Shown here: positions 25,564-38,803 of the stretch, piece after piece
Position numbering within the stretch: the stretch's first letter is position 1
Layout of the letters: the number at the start of each line of letters is the position of its first letter
DNA from: Aphis gossypii
Lineage: Eukaryota; Arthropoda; Insecta; Hemiptera; Aphididae
Assembly: GCF_020184175.1 (NCBI RefSeq)
Contig: NC_065531.1
Span: 66,666,806-66,730,805 of the forward strand
DNA length: 64,000 nt
Direction: 5' to 3'
Notes under the pieces: generated by a model
Database searches by the model: none
The model's input: only the letters and a program-made list of their open reading frames with translations
What the model was told of the DNA's origin: nothing
Translations under genes and position numbers: made by a program

Positions 25564-25789
25564 ATAATATTATGTGTCAACATGAAAAACGTTAATAATT
25601 AGTCTATTAATTACCTGTAGTTTTTATAATGTATACATGCGACGTACCTGACCGTCCTTGTTCATCTTAAACACGGTTGATAATGAATAGGTACGCCGCA
25701 TGTACATTGTATAAAATAAACTACTAATTGTACATGTAATATTAATAGACTAATTATTATTGTTTTTCATGTTGACATATAATATTATT
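25564..25789. mobile_element. Palindromic MITE-like element (about 226 bp)
   Basis: Arms of about 95 bp ('aatattatgtgtcaacatg' inward to 'gtacct') are inverted around a ~35-bp centre. Flanking duplication is not clear in the AT-rich context, so ends are approximate. Confidence 0.65.
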
Positions 25790-25863
25790 ATCCTAAATTG
25801 TAGAATATTTTGTTGGTTCTTGTTTATTGATCTACAATATTATTTTTACGGTATATACTAGAT

Positions 25864-26477
25864 CAGGCATGTCAAACACGCGGCTCGCGGCTCATTTTTT
25901 GCGGCCCACGGCTACTAATATTAATGGGATAAAAAAATTAACATTAATAAAATATCGAGAATTAAAATGATTCAAATTTAAAAAACAAATTCATTGAGGT
26001 GGTGTACCTGCAGATTTTTACAAATTTATGCCAATACAATATGCTGAAACTTTTAAATTCACATGTAAAATTATTTCTATGTTTAGTAGTAGGTACTTAT
26101 CAATGTACCATTGTGAGCAACTATTTTCATTAATGATCAGTAATTAATCACCCATTAGATCTAGATTAACTGACACACGTCTAAATTCAGTGTTTAAACT
26201 GACTGTCTAATAATATTTCTCTTGAAATTGAAAAGTTGGTGGGAGAAAAGAGATGTCACCTAACTCTTAAATAAATAAAATGGTTTTTTAAATGTTAGTG
26301 TAAATTTTTTTGTATTTATTGTTTTCTTATTGTACCTGCTGTTTTCGTAAACGTAAAGAATAAAATAGAAAATTATTGTATAAAATATTATTTTTTCGTT
26401 AAACTTTTATGTGTGGCTCTCGTAGTAAACTATCCAATATATTTGGCTCACTTTATACTTTGAGTTTGACATGTCTC
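25864..26477 (+). mobile_element. hAT element with transposase remnant (614 bp)
   Basis: An exact 8-bp duplication 'tactagat' (25856-25863, 26478-26485) flanks termini 'caggcatgtcaaac' and 'gtttgacatgtctc'. The subterminal CG-rich 'cgcggctcgcggctc' and the internal transposase relic place it in the hAT superfamily. It is an internally deleted copy. Confidence 0.9.
25998..26210 (+). pseudogene. hAT transposase C-terminal (dimerisation) fragment
   Basis: The frame shows M-F-S-S-R-Y, then C-E-Q-L-F-S-L-M, then R-S-R-L-T-D-T-R-L-N-S-V, the hallmark of the hAT C-terminal dimerisation region. One in-frame TAA replaces the residue between the 'SLMISN' and 'SPIRSR' blocks, and the frame resumes at once. 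The BED finger and catalytic core are deleted. It lies inside the bounded hAT element. Confidence 0.75.
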
Positions 26478-26947
26478 TACTAGATCATCACAATTCATAA
26501 TTTACTTTTTTGCCAGTATTGACATTTTATTTGTATAATACTAAATATAAATATAACATTATAATATTATTAGTTTCAAAAGTATTACAACAAATATAAA
26601 TTACAGTATGTTGTGTGTACGATAAAAAAGAAATATATTTAGATGAATTCGTGTACTGCTAATACAATATAATACATGTATGTAGTTCGGTTAGCATGTT
26701 GGCATAATAATTATTAAAATTAAATAAAAATTAAACATACAATTTAACGATGTCCTTTATTTAAATATGAACTACTACTGAACAGTAATCATAATTTACA
26801 CTTTAAGTTATTTTAAATTAGGTTATCTATAGGCACCCAGCTAATTTTAAAAACAAGTATAGGTAATAATATTATTGTGTTTTAATGAGTGGAAATTCTT
26901 TTAATAGTAGTGTTAATATGTTATTTATTATTAGTTATAACAATATA

Positions 26948-27280
26948 CAGTAAAAACTCGATTAACCGTCACAGTCGGGAACAGGACTATGACGGTTAAT
27001 CGAATAGATGGTTAATAGAAATTTTGCAAAAAAAGAATATATATATATTTTATGTGTGTATTTTTAAAATAAAAATCATACTTATTACATATTATATATA
27101 TACTACACTAAACAATATTAAACTAAAACATATTATATAAAATAATTTGCCATTTTTTTTTGTTTTTTTTTTTTATTATTTTCTAGCTTTTTTAGCTGCA
27201 ATATTTCGTACCTAACTTTTTTTTTTCGGCGGTAACCGATGCCGGATAACAGATAGCGACGGTTAATCTAGTTTTTACTA
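26948..27280. mobile_element. pogo-like MITE (about 333 bp)
   Basis: The left end 'cagtaaaaactcgattaacc' follows TA; the right end 'ggttaatctagtttttact' is its near complement. CAG termini and TA targets are pogo/Tigger traits. The right-most bases are altered, so the last position is approximate. Confidence 0.7.
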
Positions 27281-27569
27281 CAAAATAATATGTAAATTAT
27301 AAAGCCATAAAAGTATAGTAATAGATGATCGTGTATTGTATTGACGACGATAGTATTTTATGATTTAAATATTACAAATAGAATATTAACAACCCTGAAG
27401 TTCGACTTTTCGTTTCGTCTGCGCCTTAATTAATTTTGTTACGCATATTCTTATCGTATGTACAAAAAATAATATCGTATTGTAGTCTTTGATTGTTTGA
27501 GTATAAAGTGTATAAGTATTTAATGTATACGATATCGGGTATACTAACACCGTACTATTAACATTTTCG

Positions 27570-27894
27570 TTCGAATACGATCGATAAAATAATATGAAAC
27601 TGGAGTACTGGGCACGCGCGAACTCGGGAAGCAGTATTGTAGCAGACTCACCGTCCCGGACTCTCCGTCCCGGACTCACCGTCAATCCATTTTATCTGGG
27701 GACGCAAGGCCGCGCATCGTTGCCGCCAGTGCCGGCGGAAGGCATGTGCGACCTTCGCGACTGCACAGGGTGGCAATTTTTTTTGGGAGATTTAAGGGGT
27801 GGCATTGTTTATAAATAAAAATAAATAAATTATAAAAGAGCGGCCTTTTATAGGTAATCATTACAGGGTAGCGAAAAATCTAGCGCCGGCACTG
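27570..27894. mobile_element. CpG-rich block with 15-bp tandem units and a small inverted-repeat element
   Basis: From 27651 three units of 'gactcaccgtccc' type are tandem. An element at 27727-27894 (168 bp) has 'cagtgccggcg' and 'cgccggcactg' ends like a hAT MITE, but the flanking 8 bp do not match. The CpG-rich part (27600-27720) could equally be a promoter; a 99-codon minus frame overlaps it without splice or motif support. Confidence 0.4.
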
Positions 27895-27899
27895 ATCAT

Positions 27900-29700
27900 A
27901 ATAACGCCATACACGAGTAGATTAATAATTGTTTTGTAATCATTTTTATCCAGTTGTCTAATTTTGCTTATTATTTTATAGTTAAGTACTGTGATTGTAG
28001 GTATTCACTTTCATTGTCATATGATTTGCTTGTATTATACAAGCAAATAAAAAAAAAATTGTAATATTTTACAAAGATAACGTTTCGCAACGATGTTTAA
28101 TAAAGTTTAAATATCTCGTTTACCGACTGATTAAGGTTCAAAAAATACAAATTCCCACTGTTACCTATTACTAGAGCACGGATAACTATGAAATTCCATA
28201 TATTTTTCCTTTTTACTTTTTGAGATTTTTGTCAGTTATCTTCACGAATCACAATAATTTGAACCTATTATCTATATAAGTGAAATTTTATTTGTATATT
28301 TCTGAATATTTTTTACAAAATTCGGCATATATTGCATAGGTATTAAAACGAAAATTTTTTATGTACCTACTTAGTTTATTTAAGTAATTAATTATTGTTG
28401 TGTAAGATGTTTAATTTGTGAATTCTATATAATTAAAAATAAAAAAAATATCTTGCATATTTAAAGCATATTTTTATGATTTTTACTGCATATTATATGG
28501 TATACTTCGATACATTTTATTTTAGCCACTTGTTGTCAGTATATATTGTGCTTTTGACACCACATACTTAATGATTATTTTTGATTAAAATAAAATTTAA
28601 ACTTAGTCATAATAATATGACTTATATGAATTTATAAACATATTGTACTATTCTGCCATAGTATACATTTTAGTATTTTTTGACATAATAGTATCTATTA
28701 TAATAATACACGTATGTGGTAATGGTATAATATTAGTTTATGATCATTTACTATCGTGCTTAGTATTTACCTGAATTACTTCATCGATGATTCCTTCACA
28801 CGACTTGGTTCATGGTTGATGAACCAATCACCACAATATGAAATAATATTAAGTAGGTACAATAGTCAATGGCGTGATTTCAGTTTTTAATATAATAGTA
28901 TTATATAGTACTATGTAAGAATCAAAAGTTTTAATCAACCATATGTCCATACAGTTAGATCATATAAATTGAAAAAACCAACCACTTCGTTTATAAGCTA
29001 TACTTTATTTCAATTGTCATCTCAGTATAATGTCCAACTTATATAAATTTATATTATTCTTGCTAAAAATATCCTAATTTCATTGCAAAAACACGCAAGA
29101 AGCTAAATAATTACGAAATCTTTCTTAGTGGTGTGGCACTAGTGTCATTTTAGATTTTCCTATGTTAGTGGAACAAAATAAATTATAATACTAGTATTTA
29201 ACATTAATGCTAAAAATTAACCAAAAATATTAAGTACCTACTTGGTATACCACCAACTATAGGCTTTATCAGAATTACTTTAAAAATGATTTGAATAATT
29301 AATTTTTTTTAATTAGATTTGGATTCGTCACGGATAAATCATCCCAATCGTAAAATCATAATTGACAGATATTTCTAAAAATCACTGCACTAATTTACAG
29401 CTAAAATGTGTAACTTTTATGTGTATTTGTATAGTTGCGTATGTATACAACTATAATATTATTAGCTTTTTTTAATCAAGGTAATTTTTATGAATCTATT
29501 ATAATATTATATTGAGGTATTATTCTACAATGAATGTTTTCCTCGTGTGCTTTGTTATTTATTATTATTTATTACCTATTTATAAATACTATTTAAGTAT
29601 AATATAAGACAGTAATTATTATAGTTTTATGTGAACTTGTATATAACAATTAAAAAAAAGTGAATCTTTTTATATACTACCTATTTATATTTTATACGAT
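27900..29700. other. AT-rich intergenic stretch downstream of gene A
   Basis: No supportable gene or bounded element. Minus-strand AATAAA signals at about 29699 and 29557-29575 could end the gene A transcript. Confidence 0.45.
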
Positions 29701-29883
29701 TTATTAATTATTAAAAATACCGAATTAAAATAATCACTATAAAGTACAAATATTGTGTGACATTTGTAATAATAAGTATTACTTATTTTGTGTATCTAGC
29801 AGCATGCATATTAATGGTCTAACTACATCTGGACTCTAGTTGTTGGTTCCATTGTAAATCCGTAAACACGTGAAATATCGTAT

Positions 29884-32800
29884 TCATGTGGATTGTGGTG
29901 GAATCATTATGTTGCCATTTGTAGTATTGTCTTGGACCACCGAATGTCCAAGTTCGTCATAGTAAAAACGTCTCACAATGTACAACATGAACAAAACGAT
30001 CACTACAAGCGATTATGGCAATAATAATGGATACATAAAAATTATAAGACGATTAGGTTAGTGGATTAACGACTTTTCGATAAATATGTTGATACATACG
30101 ACTGGAGATAAGTCCAATACCCAACAAAAACAGTGGTTCATTAGATACGAATGCTGCACAAATATAGTAAATGAGTATATGTATTAAAACCATTGAATAC
30201 ATAACCAACCAATGCTTGATATTTTGAACATTTTTCTGAAAAGAAAATTTAAGTTTTTACAGTTAGTTCTTTTATTAGAACCGGTGGATGTCGAGCTATC
30301 GGAACTTTTACTGGTGAGTAACGGCTGGTAGTGGCCTATTAGGTATTAATTATAATTTATAATCCACAACATCAATATTAGAGGACATTCAATGTTTTAT
30401 GTCTGTAGATAAAAATATATTGAATAATAATATTATCGATGTCGAAGATATTATTATCATTGTTAAAAATACAATATCAATTATATTAATATTAAATTCT
30501 GTTTTTATTAAGTACAAAATATAATTTATTTAATTTAATAATAATTACTAATTTGGAATCAACATGTTTTATAAAACACTAGTCTATAATCATGTATTTA
30601 TACCTTGAAAAATCGTTAATTATATATAGGGATCAGGACGAATCAAATTCGAAGACCAGTAAAATAGTTTTCCTGGCTCTGATATTTTTCAGAGTTTACT
30701 GATATGGTCCAAATTATAATACTTTATTTATCTTTAGTGTTTGTAATTATATTTAATAAACTTATTTATATAAAATATGAGTTGTTCCATAACATATCTG
30801 CTAAAATTGTATCTATTATTTTAAAATAACAGAATAATAAACTGTCAATATTAAAGAATATGAAAAAATAGTTGGGACTAGTGAAAATTATTTCACATAA
30901 TTTGATATAATTTTCATTTGCAAACATAGTTAAGACGCAGCTTTACACATTATTATATTAATTAAGAGGAATCGGGACAAACTAATTATTTTTAATATTA
31001 ACCAAATAATACCAATCGATCTTAAGGTTAGGGTAGGGTTATTGAAATATCATAAATATGTGTTAATTTTTATTTTGTTTATTAATTAAATTGTTACAAC
31101 GGTATGTTTAACTTACTTCATACACTGATTTCTTCAGACAAAGGTTGAAGTAAAGAAGAACAACTTCCATAAATGATGAACTTAATACACCATATATGCC
31201 TTGTATTCCATTGTTTGTGTTTTCTTCGACTCCATTATCTAGAAACAGTAGGTTTATAAAATACAGGTATATATATTATTATAATATTATAGGTATAATA
31301 AGCTACGACAATAAAATAAAATAAATATTAATAATTTAGTCCAACAATTAATTTTTTTCAATGAAACATTTTGACATTTGATTTTGACGTATAAAGTATA
31401 TTTTAATTTGATTTATGTTAGCTTATACTAAACGATTTCCTAATTCTGTGGTTCATAATCTTTTTTTTAATGTCCTTTGATTTTCGATATTTCTTTAGTA
31501 ATTTTTCTATAAATGTGAATAAAAAATTATTTCTTGAAATTAAATGCAACAGCTGACATGAATTTTTCTTATGCTAATAAAAGAATATAAAAAACACATT
31601 TATCAATACAATTTTTTTTACAAGCATTCAAAAAATTGTCAAAATCATGAATATTTGAAAATTATTTTGTATTTAAAAAATTATAAAACGTTAAATTTTT
31701 ATAGCTAAGGCTTGATAACTTTTAGTAAAAAGTTTGTCAAAACTCATGACACATGTAACAAACTCATAACTTATGAGTTGGTATATACGATTTAAATAAT
31801 TACATATATTTTTATCAATAAGAAATTTATAATTAGTTTAAAATGCTTGAAAACTTAATACAAAACTCCCAGTATATTGTTTATTTACCAAATAAAAAAT
31901 ATCAAAATTGTATTTTACAATATTTCTTTTTATTAGCGTTCAAAGTTAGAATTTTGACAATATTTGTGGAAATCCCAAAAATGTACAATTTATTTTTTAA
32001 TTAGAAATTCATAAAAATGTTCTTTTTTAATCTAAGATTTGAACGATTAATTAAAGATTCCTCATTATTTTTTATTCATCAAACAAAAAAAAAAAACTAT
32101 GTTTATAAAAATTATTCCTTGTAAAGTTGTAACCAACTCGATACTTATTGTATAACGAAACGGTTTCTACTCACCCATTTTTTTTTAAGTGAAATTATTT
32201 TAACTTTAAAATATAATAACTAGGTCACGTTATTAATTAAATTTTTTCGATACAATCATGAGCTAAAAATGCTTACAACATTAAAATACAGAAATAATTA
32301 TAAAAAAAAATCGTGTACGCTTACCTGAGGAAAATAAATGAACCTTTGATTCAAGTATGACTATCAAAAAAAATAAATTCAATATGATGGCTAACAACCA
32401 AACACACTGAAACAATAAAATAAGATATAAATCAAATCAAATATAGTTATATAATAGTTAACTATATTGCTGGACAATACTATATTGTTTGCCACTAACA
32501 ATCGACATTATACATCAACATTATGATCAATGTCTGTAAAAAGGAACTCTAAATGTATGTATCTTTGAACTGTAATAGTGTGATGATAATGAAATATTAT
32601 TATGACGTTCGACGATCCAAGGTAGTTCAGTGGTGAAAGCTGATTCCGAAGTATGGGGTTGCTCATTTATCATATTTTATAATTTATAGACTTATAGTGG
32701 TATACATTTATCTCAAGATTAAATATTACAAAATAGGTTTTACTTTAAAATTGTCATATATTATATATATATATGCGTACATCATGATATACAATCGAAC

Positions 32801-34396
32801 GTAAATAATTCAAATAATTGATGAGGTGCAATAATTGAATGATTATACTCTGGATGATTACTAATTAGTATCGTGGTTGCTATAGTGGAGCGGAATTTAT
32901 AATCGGAATAGTCTATATTTCACTGAGATAACAAACGTTGTATAGTATAGTTTGTGCCGTTTGCACATAATTATAGCATGCTCTATTAGTAAAAGTTACG
33001 AATGTTAATTTACGAATGTATTTGAATAGGTACCAAATTCCTTTCCTAGTTTTCAAAGGCAATAAAATAAGAACAATTTTAGTTATGCATTTTTTTTTTA
33101 CATATATATATTTTAATATGCAAATTTTAATTTGTGTAGTTTTGAATTTAATTTAGTTTCAGTCAGAGAGCTGAAGTGCGGTCATATATTTTTGGGTGGA
33201 ACATTTTGTTGATATTAAAAAAATAAAAATGATTGCCCGACTCCTTCGATGTGTTCAGCTGCAGTTCAAGTAATTCGAGTCGTCTACCTCAATTTTTTAA
33301 TACAGATCCTGTTCTCAGGTTTTTTACCCACAAAATAATTGATTTTCAGTCCTGAACTTAACATAAATGAATCTTAAACTGAGTACGGAATGTATGTTGG
33401 ACAGCGGCTACACATTCGTTGTTACGAAAATAAGTTTCCACATCAAAAGCGTTTTGCTGGTTTATCCGCGATATGTTTATAATTGAAACCAATCGTTACA
33501 TAAAATCTCGCCTTCCTACATAAATAGACTCAATTCCATCATTCTATGATTTCAAATAACTATATATATTATTATAATATTATATCGCCATTTGTCATAC
33601 TAAAACTAGGGAGAATGTTTTGTCGTATTCGTATAATATCCAACTTTTCAGTTTACTTTCTAGATGTCTAGATATTATATATTATACACTGTATATTCAC
33701 AGTACCTAGTACCTACAAAGTACCTTTTTTTTTGTTTTATTGTGATCAGAAAGAAATATTTTATTTTATTTTTTTATAATATTCGTTAAAATTAAAAAAA
33801 AAACTTCCAAAATATCATTTTTTGGTTTAACAGCGATAGACTAATACTTCACAAAGGAATATGAGAATATTTAGTGTTAATAATATTAAATACAGAACGC
33901 TTATAGTAACTTATACTTAGTACAATTTAACGTATATTGAAGTAAAATATAAGTATGTTATAATATATTTTACTTTACCGATTATGTGTATGGCGTATAA
34001 TATAATATGGTGCAAGAGATGATACGTGACTACTTCAGTACCTACGTCCTACACAAATATCTATATATGTAACAGACCGAACACCGAAGGATTACAATTG
34101 TTTATAATATTATACATTTTGTTAAGTAATCAAATTATATTTACACCTACTATATACATAATTTGGTTAATTATTTTATTAATTTAGATTTTTACAATAA
34201 ATCTAATGTGTAATACACACATTGACTAAGTATATACTATAATACTATTATTTGTATATTTAATCAATGATACAAGTAATACAACTACATAATATCATGT
34301 ATATCTACTTACTATGTTCAGTATAGCTATAATTTTGATACCACAGCGTATGTCGACGAGACCGAAACAATATTTCCTCGAGACCTCTACTGACAT
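29884..34396 (-). CDS. Four-TM family gene A (5 exons, 180 aa)
   Basis: Small multi-pass membrane protein, function unknown. Exons on the minus strand: 34313-34396, 32325-32406, 31117-31238, 30100-30235, 29884-30002. Introns are 1,906, 1,086, 881 and 97 bp, phases 0, 1, 0, 1. Donors are GTAAGT, GTAAGC, GTAAGT and GTATGT; acceptors are tttcag, tctag, tttcag and ttgtag. The summed CDS is 543 nt (181 codons with TGA) with no internal stop, which strongly supports the joins. The N-terminus has Y-C-F-G-L-V-D-I-R-C-G, then hydrophobic segments near residues 19-46, 70-91, 105-126 and 131-151. A polar loop (47-68, rich in Glu and Asn) separates the first two. The tail starts R-R-F-Y-Y-D-E-L and ends P-P-Q-S-T. 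A short N-terminal Cys/Gly motif before four spans recalls LAPTM and DUF4728-type insect proteins; this is inference from topology. Introns hold R1 debris only. Confidence 0.85.
31490..32180 (-). repeat. Diverged R1 interior sequence in intron 2 of gene A
   Basis: Words such as 'attgtcaaaatcatgaata' and 'ttttgacaatatttg' are reverse-orientation matches to the R1 interior. Boundaries are uncertain. Confidence 0.35.
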
Positions 34397-34700
34397 TGTA
34401 ATTTTGATTGAAAAAATAACAATTACCTACACAGATAATAGTTTAATTCCGAGGGCTGAATAATATAATATGATGGCTTTAAAAATGTACACCGCCCTCG
34501 CGTGCTGAGATTCAAAACGACGTCAACGTACTACGACACATTTTTATAAAGTATAGTGATTCAAATAGTTAAACGTATACCAGTATACCTATAGGTGACT
34601 TATGCCTATATGTGTATTATTTTATTAGGCATTTACGCCCACCGGGAATACAATTCACCGACGTCAAATGCTCGATGAAAATATAAACTTTAATGACGTT
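34397..34700 (-). promoter_or_regulatory. Upstream region of gene A
   Basis: The 300 bp before the gene A ATG contain two CpG-bearing patches (34481-34540 with 'ccgccctcgcgtgctgag'; 34628-34670 with 'cgcccaccgggaa'). Likely 5' UTR and promoter; no start site assigned. Confidence 0.3.
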
Positions 34701-37700
34701 CACGGTTTGGCAAGCGAATCATACGAGTAATAATAAATTAAATATTATCATCGGAACGATCGAAATTACATTAGTCGCATATTATAACGTAGTACAATGT
34801 AAATGTGTACGTAGTTACACAATATTTTTAAAGTTAATGTAGTTTTATTTTAAACGGCTGCCTAATAATAAAATATTAGGCGCGTTGTAACACTCGTTAT
34901 GGGCGTTTCTTGCCGTCCAATTTGTTATATATTTCCACAATATTATAATTGTTGTATTCACTCGATCGCTCAAAAATATAAAGAAGACTAAGGTGTTTGT
35001 ACTTTCACAAGTTGCTAAGTGGTGGAGACTATGGAAACGCATGTATTTGTATACATTCGTGTTTTTGAAGTAAAGTACAAACATTGTAACAGCGTCGTAA
35101 ATAATAATTTTATTATAATAATTTATGGCGTAAAACAAATATTATGTATACCTACCTATAGATTCCTAAATATGTAGTTACTATTAAGTGTTATACATAT
35201 AACATATTCAAGGATTTTGTCATTTTGAAGTTCTATCTCAATTATTTAAACAAGTTTTATTATTTATATCGTGAATTAAGTATCGTAAATCAAAATGATT
35301 TTTTTGAAGTATTTTTTTTTTAATTTAAATAACAATTATTGTTATTGGCAATAAATTGTATGATAGTTCGTTTTTAAAGGTTTTTTTTTAAAAAAAAAAT
35401 GCTATACTTTGTGTTTCCTATAAGATATTTTTCCTGGTCATGATAAAACCAAAAATCACTTTGCGTAATTATACAGACGTACAGCGTGTACAGTAGCTAG
35501 TCACTCTTGCAATTATTCAGTTTTTAAGCGAGTTATGAGCATTTTTAATTTATGCTATATTATACATTATGCATGACTTGTTAAAAAATTGAATTATCGT
35601 AAAAAACCAACAATCGAATACGCAGATAATGTTCTTACCATCAAGTTTCATAATAGGTCGATTCACTTAAATTTTTAAACGAATTGAGCTAAAAATGATC
35701 TGTTGTGCGTAAATTTTCTATGTTACACACTTGTAAGACGGAGACTATACATGAGGGTATTGCGTCCTCATAATGACGTTCTCGAAACAGAGAACATCAT
35801 CAAAATAATTTATATACCGGTGAATATCAGTTGGCAATTTTCTTGGTAATTTTATCTGGATATAAAACAAATAAACACTGAACACGAAATATAAAACGGT
35901 TAACGTGAAGGAAAAAATTTATTCACGATTATATAAAATATTATCATCACCATAATATTTTCTACATTATATTCTGATTATTAACAGTTTAATAACTTAC
36001 AAATAATGAAATAACTGTTCGTTTTGTCAAACGTCGAAATGTTAATGTCAAATCGTGCGTTTACACGTCATGTAGTCGTTCATTTTAGCCATAATTATTA
36101 ATTTAAATATTATACATATAGTATAGTACACACATATTATATACTAAAGTTATATGACTTATATCTATTAATTATAATGTAAATTATTTGATTTTCTGTT
36201 AAACCTATCTATTATACTAAAATCTAGTGATATTTTGTTTTTACCATGTGGAAATTGGTGATTAATATACACATTAAAATAATATAATATAATTTTGAAA
36301 ATCGGTGATAGGAAGGAAACTAAAATGATTTTATCTAATAAATTAGTCGTAAAATATTATACGTATCGGGTACTCGTCTAATATAAAGTTTTAAATTATA
36401 AGCAAACAGTGTAAGACGATAGTAATATTTTGTATTTTGGATTTAACGGTTTTTTATTTATGCTTTAAAAATTTAATTCAACTACGATATTAATATAATA
36501 AACATGTTTTGCTAACGAGAAATAAACAAAAAGAAACATTGTCAATGGTCAACTATGATTAATGATGTACGATCGACGAATTGAACGATAACTGTAATGG
36601 CATCTATCGGCTTTTTTTAGAACCATTCTGAGTGCACGAAAAATCGTGTCAGCGTCAATGATGTAAACTTTTACCGATAGATAGCGCTGTCATACACGAT
36701 TTATATATTAATTTTAATTTTAAAGGCCTTTTCTAATAATTACGTTTTTTTTTTTTTTATTCTTACTCTATAATTTATGGTGACCACTAATTACAACATT
36801 GTTTGGTGTGGAATAATGATAAAAATATCTTATGATTGAAAATTAATATTTTATTAAGGGGACTGCAGTCAATGAAAAAAAGTGGTTTTTAGAACAAAAA
36901 ATTAAAAGAATTTGGTTTGACGGATTTTAATTTTGAAAACGGATTATGACCGTGAAACAAGTTTACTAGGTTTGAATAGTCGAACAGAGACGATTTTTAA
37001 AATTTCAAGTATTGAAAGCGTTATATACATAAGAAAACATCTTAGTTTTTAAATTTTGTATTACATATTTACATATTATTCTATTGTATATAATATTTGT
37101 AATACTTGTAGTTTTTTATCGTAATATTTTGTCATACAGCTGGTCTGTTTATTTGTAGAGTAACTATAGTGTATTAGGTAATAAAAAAAAAATTCTTAGT
37201 TTCTTATATGAATATTACATTACAAATTAATAACTATAAAATAAATAAAATATTGATTATATATTTTTATAATATACAATCAGTAACAAGAAAATACGTT
37301 AAAGCTTAAAAAACTATTACATTTTTTTAACACTTTATAAGTTCTAGTTATTTCAAATGTACGCTGTAGTATCATTTGATACCCCGTGTAACATATACAC
37401 TTTATAAAATCGCGTATTTAAGTTAAATACAATTAATTGACTGTATTAATATAATATTATATTATATCTAATAACATTTTATTTATTTTATTTAATTAAG
37501 AATGATTAATAATTTTTTGATTTTCTGTTTTATTCATTTTTAATTTTTAAGTTTATAAGTCAATAATATATTGTATTAAGAACATTGACTAAATTTATTT
37601 CATATCATATTCTATCGAAAAATGGTATTATTAATGAAATATGATATTATAATATCGAAAGAACAATTTTCACTTATTCAAACAATTAAAAAGTATAATA

Positions 37701-38660
37701 CAAGGTTTCTCATGTGTTGTTTATACTGGAACTACAAAATATTTAAATTTAATTCATTTTTTGAAATTTATATTGAATAAGTATAAATTTTGTATAATAT
37801 AGTGTACACACTTAGACGGAGTTTAATATTTAAATGGTTTTAATTTTATGGTATTGCATATTTATGATTTTTACTAAAAAAAAATTACTGATATAATTAA
37901 TAGAAATATATTTATATGTTGATAGATAATCTTCGTTTTTCGTATATGTAATGATTAATTTTATTAAATGATAAAATTAGCATACCATTAATTGAATTCA
38001 AATTTAATACTGTAAATTGTAATCTATTCAATAACGAGGTACATTCATCTCCTACTGTTCTTTTTTTAATAATAACATTTTAGGTTTTTTAATATTATAT
38101 ATTCATTGGACAGCAGGTGTGTCTATAGGGAATTTTGATACAACAGGATATAGGTGAACTTTAAACTCGCGAGGTTTTCGATAACGGGGTGACAGTTACG
38201 GATTAGTTATGGATTATATTTTTTTATCAACGGATTTTCAATAAAAATATAGGAATCCATATACATTTTTATTTTTTTAATGATTATTATTTTTCATGTA
38301 TATGTGTTATGTGAAGTGGAGTAATAAATTGAGAAATTAAATGGCATCTTATTATTACTAGAAACGACACTGATAAATACAGGAATTTTATATGTACTGA
38401 CTGAATTTGTCTATTTTTACTATTAGAAATGTACGTTGAATTTTGGACTATATAGTAGTAACTGGACTACAATGGATTTAAAATTTAAAAAACCGTGTTT
38501 TTGGCTATGAACACGAAATCCGCCTACATGAGGGTTATGCAATTTTCACCAAAATCTATAGTCAATTTGGAAATGTTTACATCGGTAAGCATTTGATTTA
38601 AAATATACAAACAATTATAAACATTTACATAGTTATATAATTTAAAATTCTTACAATAGG
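34700..38660. other. AT-rich intergenic stretch
   Basis: No joinable exons. Contains a small inverted pair around 'atctatcggc'/'accgatagat' (36601-36690) and an R1 end fragment on the minus strand (about 37930-38045). Confidence 0.45.
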
Positions 38661-38672
38661 TAGTCTAACATT

Positions 38673-38803
38673 CAAAGGCGGAAATCCATAAAAATTTCCG
38701 GGGGGCTAAATTAACTATATATATATCATATATTTTCACATGAGACCTGGAAAAATTTTGTTGGGCCAAGCGGGGGGCCCCAACACACCCACTTCCGCCT
38801 ATG
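38673..38803. mobile_element. hAT-type MITE (131 bp)
   Basis: An exact 8-bp duplication 'ctaacatt' (38665-38672, 38804-38811) surrounds imperfect termini 'caaaggcggaaat' and 'acttccgcctatg'. G-runs lie inside both ends ('ccggggggc' and 'gcggggggcccc'). Confidence 0.9.

Noticed and set aside
32620..32665. 'ggtagttcagtggtga' resembles a tRNA D-arm (A box).
   Set aside because: No anticodon stem, T-arm or acceptor pairing follows at the right spacing.
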